Below, piece after piece: positions 57,942-64,000 of a DNA stretch of 64,000 nt; the stretch's first letter is position 1; every line of letters begins with the position of its first letter. A program made the position numbers and the translations under genes. The notes below the pieces were generated by a model. The model did not search any database, was not told the DNA's origin, and worked only from the letters and a program-made list of their open reading frames with translations. Source of the stretch: Persicaria tinctoria (taxonomy: Eukaryota > Streptophyta > Magnoliopsida > Caryophyllales > Polygonaceae); NCBI GenBank assembly GCA_037127255.1, contig JBANSL010000005.1, positions 63,239,909 to 63,303,908 on the forward strand, read 5' to 3'.

Positions 57942-58746
57942 TGGTAAACGCGGATCGGTCCGTCCTGTCTATCCGTTATTTTAGATGGGTATGAACAGGG
58001 GCAAAGTCCAAACGGGACTGCTAAGCCCGGCCCATAGCCGCAGCGGGTCTAGACCCGTTATGGGTCGCTAGGCTCGTAATGAGTACCGGGTATTATTATT
58101 TTTTTATTAAAATATATATAATAAATAATATTAATGATTATTTTTATAAGAAAAAAATTAAGGAAAAACCATATATGTACCCTAAATCCTTTGATCGACA
58201 TTATGCAACAACAGAGGCAACTAAGAGGTTAACCAAGTGACGGACAAAGCAGCTTATCTCAAACTGAGGCAGGCTCAGGAGTCGATTGCTTCTCACCATG
58301 AGCTTCTTGCTCTTGTCTGTAAGGACGCTATTGGGTGGTGGATCAGCAGGGTCTGACATCACTCAAATTCTTGCCTTGTATCAAACAAAAAAAAAAAAAA
58401 AAAATGCAACAACAGAAATTTTTGGTTCAATTAGAGCCACTTTTTTTGGTTGAATATTAATTACTACGTATTATTTTTATTTTTTTTTGGTTGAAGTACC
58501 AATAAAGGAAAGATACTATTAATTACTAATATTAATTATTAGTATTATTATTATTTTCATTGAAGTTCGTTGTGGTTAGGTTTGTGGGTACCTGCGGGTA
58601 GCCTGCACCCGCAATATCAGACGGGCTTAAACACGACATCCAACTCATTAAGCGGGCTTAGTTCTGTCCGTGCCCGCAACATGAGACAATATCTTGGGTA
58701 AAACTCGTCACAAGCCCGACCCGCGCCCGCATTTGCCCGGTTACCA
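57942..58746. mobile_element. hAT-like relic with degenerate inverted ends
   Basis: GGTAAACGCGGATCGGTCCG at the left and GCCCGCATTTGCCCGGTTACC at the right are imperfect inverted copies. Both end regions are rich in ACCCG and GGGCT units, as in many plant hAT ends. ATATC occurs just outside both ends, but an 8-bp duplication is not clear. It carries the nested retroposon at 58,215-58,403. Confidence 0.45.
58215..58403 (+). mobile_element. Short poly(A) retroposon with 12-bp TSD
   Basis: ATGCAACAACAG lies at 58,203-58,214 and again at 58,404-58,415. Between them are about 170 bp ending in roughly 20 A. This is a target-primed insertion of a SINE or 5'-truncated LINE. I do not recognise the family, and no A/B boxes are clear. 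Confidence 0.85.
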
Positions 58747-60144
58747 TATCAAATCACTAATTTAATTTCTTTACATTCATCTTGTAAGCTAGCTTATTAG
58801 GGTTGAACTAAATTTCAAGCTAGTGAATATGGTCACTCTACAGTAAGCTAGGTTGTGTATACAAACTACAATTTCATACATTCATTCAAACTAATTATGG
58901 TTGGAATTGACTACCATCTCTTTTATAAGAGGATTCTAAAGCTGGTCGGCCGGTGAAGTTAAAGGGCGATCATTCGTGAAATAGGTTGTACAACCACTTC
59001 CATACACATTGAATTGCGACGGCCTCCATTAATTATCATCTCTAATTCTCTGTTGAGTTGTATCTAGTGACAATATAAACCCTCTACTACTCTCATTCAT
59101 CCCTACTACTATAAAAGATAGACAGGCACGTAACTAGGGGCGGACTGAGGTACGCTACAGCCCGCCCCATATTTAAAAAAAAAAAAAACATATGAATATA
59201 TGAAAAATTTATTCTATCTAGCCCACCCAAATTTTATTTCCTAATTCTGTGTCTAAAGATACGTGTAATGCATGAGTGCATACATAAACATCGTATAATT
59301 ACATTAAAAATATCAATTCCTTGATATTTTTAATTTTTTTAAAAAAACAAGGATTTTAATAATATGGCGAGTTTCAACAGGGGTTATCATTAATAATATG
59401 GCATGCCAAATATGAGTATGGTGAGTTTTCATCATGGAGCTCCGCCAATGGAATGGTCAATCGATTAAAGGAAGGAAATAAATTAAACAAGACAGACAAA
59501 AATAAATGATGAATAATATACAAATATAAATTCTTAACAATGAAATAACAAAGGCAATAAAAGGGTAAAATTATATGCACTATATATGTCAGCTTGTAAT
59601 GTTATATACTTACATCAGCAAAGAGGGAATTGGGTAACATAATCATACCAGATTTGTCTATAAAATACCAAACAAACTTGTCGCATAAACAGTACCATTA
59701 AATATGCACCATAAACGGTTATTAAATTTTCATACATATTCTAATTAATTTATGGTTTGACTATATATTAATGGAATTCATAGATATGAATAAAGTTGCG
59801 GCCACGAATTACAAATGATTAAAAAAGTGAAAGGTAGAAAAAGGTGAGAGGTAAATGAAACTTGATGGGTCCTGAAATTGAAATATGATCATGATTGTTC
59901 TGATAATGCACGATCGATCGATGAGTAGTTCACTGCAAAATACAGCACCAGGTAAAGTCATTCACATCATAGAATAAGAACAGCAAAGCAGTAAAGAGAG
60001 GAGAGGTTCTTGATCAACTCTTTAACTTCTGCAGCTAAAAATTAACTAGGGCCTCTCCAAAATGGATGAATCCAAATATCAGTGCTAAGAAAGGAGGTTT
60101 GGGACTCAAAAGGACCTCTAAAAAGTATAAATGGGAAAAAAAAA
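58747..60144. other. Intergenic DNA between CCD7 and the HESO1-like gene
   Basis: AT-rich; includes a poly(A) run at 59,175-59,188. The last few hundred bases are probably the 3' UTR of the HESO1-like gene. No further gene seen. Confidence 0.5.
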
Positions 60145-63100
60145 CTATATAATCACAGTCGCCTTCTTAGGCCTCCACACTTGCTGGGCTTGCCCTAGAG
60201 AAGCCGATGTATGTGCAGCCCTCTTGCTGCTTTCGTTGGCGCCCATCGTGTGGCCACTGTCGCCAGAGCCTTTGCCCCCGGATTTGGGTGGCAACGGCTG
60301 AGCTTTATTCTGATTCTCCTGTCTAAGTGAGCTGGTGCCATTGGGGCGACCAGCTAGCCTTGTTGCTGTCTTTCTGGACTGAGGTTGAGCAGCTCGGCCA
60401 GGCCTAGGATGAGGGTTAGGGTAGGTTTGCATATTTCTTGGAAACAAAGACTGGTAAATATGTGGTTGGACCATAGACTGGACAAGAGTGCTTCGATTTT
60501 GGTTTGGTGATGTGAGCTGTTCATATGAGGTATGGAATGCTCTCGCGATCCTGTCTAGCTTCATGCTCGAGACAGTTCTGGCAGAATTTGCAGGCTGTTC
60601 AAGAGGATCCTCAATCTGGTGACCATGACCCATTGAATATGAATTCAGATTTGTTAAAACAACAGAGTGAATTACAACTGGAAAAGTAAATCAGAGATAA
60701 ATGACAGTGTGTACTTACGAGTAGGGTATATGTTTTGGGAAGCCATCTCATGTTTGTTGCAATGCTTTCCCACTTTCCGGTGAAAGTGCAGATTGCTTGC
60801 TGTTGTGCCCTGATACTTATGTCAGAGAACTGCATTGTCCCAGGTGAACATTGGTCAGTAATTGAGATTACAAAACAAATTTCAGACGCAATATCATTTC
60901 AGTAGATGGGACAGTGCATGAATTAAGCACTGCGACTGAAACCATATTTGCTCTCCTAGTTTAACTTCCTGGGAATTGTACAACACAAGAAATTCTAGCA
61001 ATAGACTGCCAACCAAATCATGATTTGACTGAAAATGAGTTACACGCATAAATAAGCAAAAAACAATATTTGCTCTCCTAGTTTAACTTCCTCGGAATTG
61101 TATGACATGAGAAATTTTAGCAATAGACCACTGACCAAATGATGATTTCACTAAAATTGAGTTACACGCATAAATAAGCAAAAAAGAAGCATAAAATACT
61201 CTACAAACTATGTACAACGTGTGTGTAGAATATAGAAAAAAGGTGACCCCTGAAGTTCTGAGACCCTGCCTTAAAATATTCCTAAGGTGGTTATGGTGGT
61301 GGCGTTAGGTAGCTTAGATATCTGACAGATTCTAACACTGGCATGATACAAGATGGAAAAATTAAGCTACCTTTGCTAGGAAGGAAGTGAAAAGCTCGGA
61401 TAAGGAGCTCCTATTGATCCTCCTCCTGGTGTTTCTGAATTTGTTTATATTTGCAGCACACACTTCTTCAAAATGTTGTTCAACAGTCGACCTTACACCT
61501 GCATGATGAACAGGACACTAAGTTGTAAGTGGTTGAAGAGTGCACTATCTTCACTTATTTCTTGACGCCTCAGTTATCATCAAGGATGGCTTAAAAGCTT
61601 TTCGTAGCAAACATTTAATTTTTGTTAATAACTGCAAAATCAACATTCAATGATGATAAGTACCTATAAGTTCTTCAGCCATATTTGCTGGGTAGATTTC
61701 TTTGAGAGGGGGGAATATTGGTGGCTCACATGTCTAAAAATTGATCAAGGAAACACAAGTTAATAGAGAAGACAACATAAATCCCGATAGTAAGACAATC
61801 TACGTGATCAGCAGCACGAAATTGACTCCAGAAAACCAATAGCATATTAGCAACTTCTGTATGAAGAGCATTATTAATAATAAACATCAAGCAGCAAGGA
61901 GAACAGCGGACACTCCTGGAGAGACAGTACGCGATCAACATAGGTCTGTACATCTGCCCTACTGCTATATATCAATGAATGCCAAATTCAATGACATAGC
62001 ACAAAAAGGTCTTTCACAGTAGATCCTAGATTAGCAACTATTTGTCTCAGCAAATCCATCCAAAATTTACTGAAAACTAACCACCATCACACAGCTAATG
62101 TGACTTTTAAGGGACACAACATTACCTGAAAATGGAAGACAATAAGCAAGCATAATGAATAAGAATTAAGCGTTCCAGCCTTTGGGTTGTTGATGTTATG
62201 CGCTTTTGCCCATTCCTTGACCTGCACATAAATCAAAATGGAACTTACTCACTGACTTTCCATATGACAAAACTGTATGTACGGATATCTTACCAACAAC
62301 ACCATGTTGCGGAAGCGGGTATCTATAACACTGATCCACAATAGAAATTTGGACTTCATTTGACCCGACAGATTACTAATGGATATGTCACATGAGATGT
62401 TCTGATGACTCGTAAATTTCAAAATGGGAACTTTGGCATTGGAGATAAACTGGAACCTGCGAACACCTGCAAGCAATGGTTTTCAAAATGATATCAGGAC
62501 AGAGTAAAATAGCCTCGCAGCATGTACTATCTCATTGTGTTAGATAACATGACATGATGATGCTAATGACATTCAATCTATATAAAAGAATCTTGCTTAG
62601 CTATATGAAACAAACCTAAACTATTAAGTTTCTTAGTTTTAGATATTATCTTCATTTTCGTGCAATTTCGAGTTATTAATTATATCAAGTTCCAATATCC
62701 CTCACTTCCTAGTTTAGTCCATCCACTTTCTCCATGCTTAGCATTATCCTGAATTTTAATTTGTTTCCCTTTTCCTTAGGATTAGGGTTAGTTATTTGCT
62801 TTCCATTATTATTATTACCATTAAGAGTTGTTGAAGTCTTGCGTAGATACATGCAAAAACTGAAGTTGAAATACAGATTTTGAGTTTCCTGGTTGGCTGG
62901 TGCAAGATACTTGGGTAAGTTGCTTGCTTTTATAATCATTTTGTTTTCATAATTTGGTTCCTAAAATTTGGTGGCAGACGTTTGCATTCGGGTGGCAGAC
63001 GTTTAGAGTTGAGGGTGTGGTGTTGTGTCTGGTTGCCTTTGCTTTCGCTCTGATCTTCTTTTGCCTCTTTTCTGGCTCCTTGTCATGTTATGTGCTCATG

Positions 63101-64000
63101 TTTTCCTATGGTCAGTGTTTCCTTTCGTTCTAGGTCTTTCGGAAACACTCTCTCTCGTCTTCCGGGAAAAGAGTGTGTACATCCTGAACCCCCCCCCCCC
63201 CCCCCCCCCCCCGCATAATTGCGGGATATTCTGGGATGTTGTTGTTATTGTTTGTTCCTAAAATTTGGTAAATAACCAAGTTATGACTACCCATTCTTCT
63301 TCATCCCACAACTTCCAACCAAACCCGCCTACCACTCCCATTTCTAACCTCCATCCTGACATCATGGCTCAACTATTAGCAACAAGTGTCTACCATCTGG
63401 ATGCGCTGATTATTGCTGATGTCACAGCACTTAAAGTGCATATACCGGAACCGGATTACAACCCCATTCCAAGGCAGAAAACCCATCTTCTCCATAAATG
63501 CCACAGAGCAGCAAACCCCAGCACAATAGCAAAGCCCAACCTAACAGCCACCACAAGCAGAAGGACAACCTCCAGCAGCAACAAGGACCTTGCCTCAAGT
63601 CCTCAACAAGTCCCTGGGAGGTTGAATGTCAGCTGAGACACGAGAAAGAGTTGTGAATTGTGATATCCCTGCTGTGATATATTCAGGCATGGGCATTCAT
63701 ACAAACCCTCCACTTTTTCTATTGATGAAGATCACCAAGAAGCCCATATTGTAACTCCTTGTACTGATGTATTATATTTTAAGGACATTATTATAGATCA
63801 AAATTAATCGTGAGGAAATACAGAAAAGGTAAGTGGAGAGTGGAGACAGGTTAGGTGGAGACAAGGTATGGAAATACAGAAAATGTTATCACCTGAATCC
63901 TTTAGTGCCTTGAGAACATCTGCAAGCAGAATTTGCTTGTGTTTTCTGCCAGGAGATAGAATATATGAACCATTTGATAGCTCAATTGAAATATCCAAAT
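60145..64000 (-). CDS. HESO1: HESO1-like nucleotidyltransferase, 3' part (5' end outside window)
   Basis: Visible exons from the 5' side: 64000(open)-63893, 62466-62294, 62221-62126, 61733-61664, 61498-61371, 60829-60719, 60615-60145. All have GT-AG borders and match in phase. The encoded part covers the end of the nucleotidyltransferase core (DISIELSNGS, then VPILKF and CDISISNLSGQMKS) and the PAP-associated region (VKEWAKAHNIN, TLNSYSLCLLIVFHFQ, CEPPIFPPLKEIYP). RSSLSEL, FTGKWESIA.N..WLPKTY and EDPLEQPANSARTV follow, then a low-complexity Gln/Pro/Ser tail ending VWRPKK. This matches HESO1, which uridylates unmethylated small RNAs and cleaved targets and marks them for decay. The first catalytic Asp residues lie outside the window. 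No lesion is seen. Confidence 0.88.
62467..63892. other. Long intron of the HESO1-like gene with insertions
   Basis: 1,426 bp, much longer than the other introns. It contains a retroposon with a 16-bp TSD (62,973-63,253) and a plus-strand 123-codon frame (63,265-63,636) rich in Ser, Thr and Pro without recognised domains. The rest is AT-rich. Confidence 0.6.
62973..63253 (+). mobile_element. Retroposon of 281 bp with 16-bp TSD, ending in TTG repeats
   Basis: GTTCCTAAAATTTGGT occurs at 62,957-62,972 and 63,254-63,269. The insertion begins with two GGCAGACGTTT units, contains a poly-C run (about 63,189-63,212), and ends GTTGTTGTTATTGTTT. A (TTG)n-like tail is typical of RTE-type LINEs and the SINEs they mobilise; that assignment is inferred. 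Confidence 0.75.

Noticed and set aside
18369..60633. A metabolic gene cluster joining CTL, ABCG32, CCD7 and HESO1
   Set aside because: Strigolactone export uses other ABCG proteins, HESO1 is an RNA enzyme, and about 28 kb of transposons separates ABCG32 from CCD7. Nothing in the sequence shows co-function.
63265..63636. 123-codon plus-strand frame in the HESO1 intron
   Set aside because: Ser/Thr/Pro-rich, no domain, no splice or promoter context. It could be a transposon relic but is not supportable as a gene.
1..64000. CRISPR arrays, bacterial operons, organelle insertions or rRNA genes
   Set aside because: No regularly spaced identical repeats, no prokaryotic gene arrangement, and no rRNA or plastid/mitochondrial gene was recognised.

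Overview
This is nuclear DNA from a eudicot plant. It is AT-rich and contains many-exon genes with GT-AG introns, dense plant transposons (LINE, Ty1/copia, CACTA, hAT-, MULE- and Stowaway-like), and single-copy genes whose recognisable homologues are plant-only. The species cannot be named from the sequence.

Layout. 1-10,650 is a nest: a plus-strand LINE is interrupted by a minus-strand LINE, which is itself interrupted by a complete 7.2-kb CACTA transposon (2384-9584, TSD CTG) carrying a decayed TNPD-like transposase and a Ulp1-like protease. 10,650-16,440 is gene-free and AT-rich, with two short hAT-like elements, a degenerate foldback element, and a 660-bp hairpin MITE with a perfect 9-bp TSD that ends just upstream of the first gene. 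16,771-18,042 (+) is an intronless choline-transporter-like (CTL) membrane protein. It converges on 18,369-26,643 (-), a complete 24-exon full-size ABCG/PDR transporter of 1,422 aa that resembles ABCG32/PEC1, the cuticle-precursor exporter.

27,000-29,000 holds small MITEs. 29,008-37,216 (+) is a large decayed LINE that contains a copy of an unusual repeat rich in TCGA-type palindromes. 37,820-49,110 (-) is LINE sequence split by an almost intact Ty1/copia element (39,006-45,584, TSD CCCTA). 49,280-50,710 (-) is a 1.4-kb non-autonomous TRIM-like element with LTRs, PBS, PPT and TSD. 50,994-54,828 contains a duplicated ~740-bp piece of the 3' flank and last codons of the following gene, separated from the original by a LINE fragment and a second, inverted copy of the TCGA-rich repeat.

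54,829-57,530 (-) is a complete 7-exon CCD7 (MAX3-like) carotenoid cleavage dioxygenase of 619 aa, a strigolactone-biosynthesis enzyme. 57,940-58,750 is a hAT-like relic with a nested poly(A) retroposon. 60,145 to the window end (-) is the 3' two-thirds or so of a HESO1-like small-RNA nucleotidyltransferase gene.

The four host genes (CTL, ABCG32, CCD7, HESO1) act in unrelated processes: lipid head-group transport, cuticle, hormone synthesis and small-RNA turnover. They do not look like a functional cluster. Most of the novelty lies in the nested and rearranged repeats. All exon coordinates were worked out by eye from splice sites, reading phase and remembered family sequence; no alignment or expression data were available.
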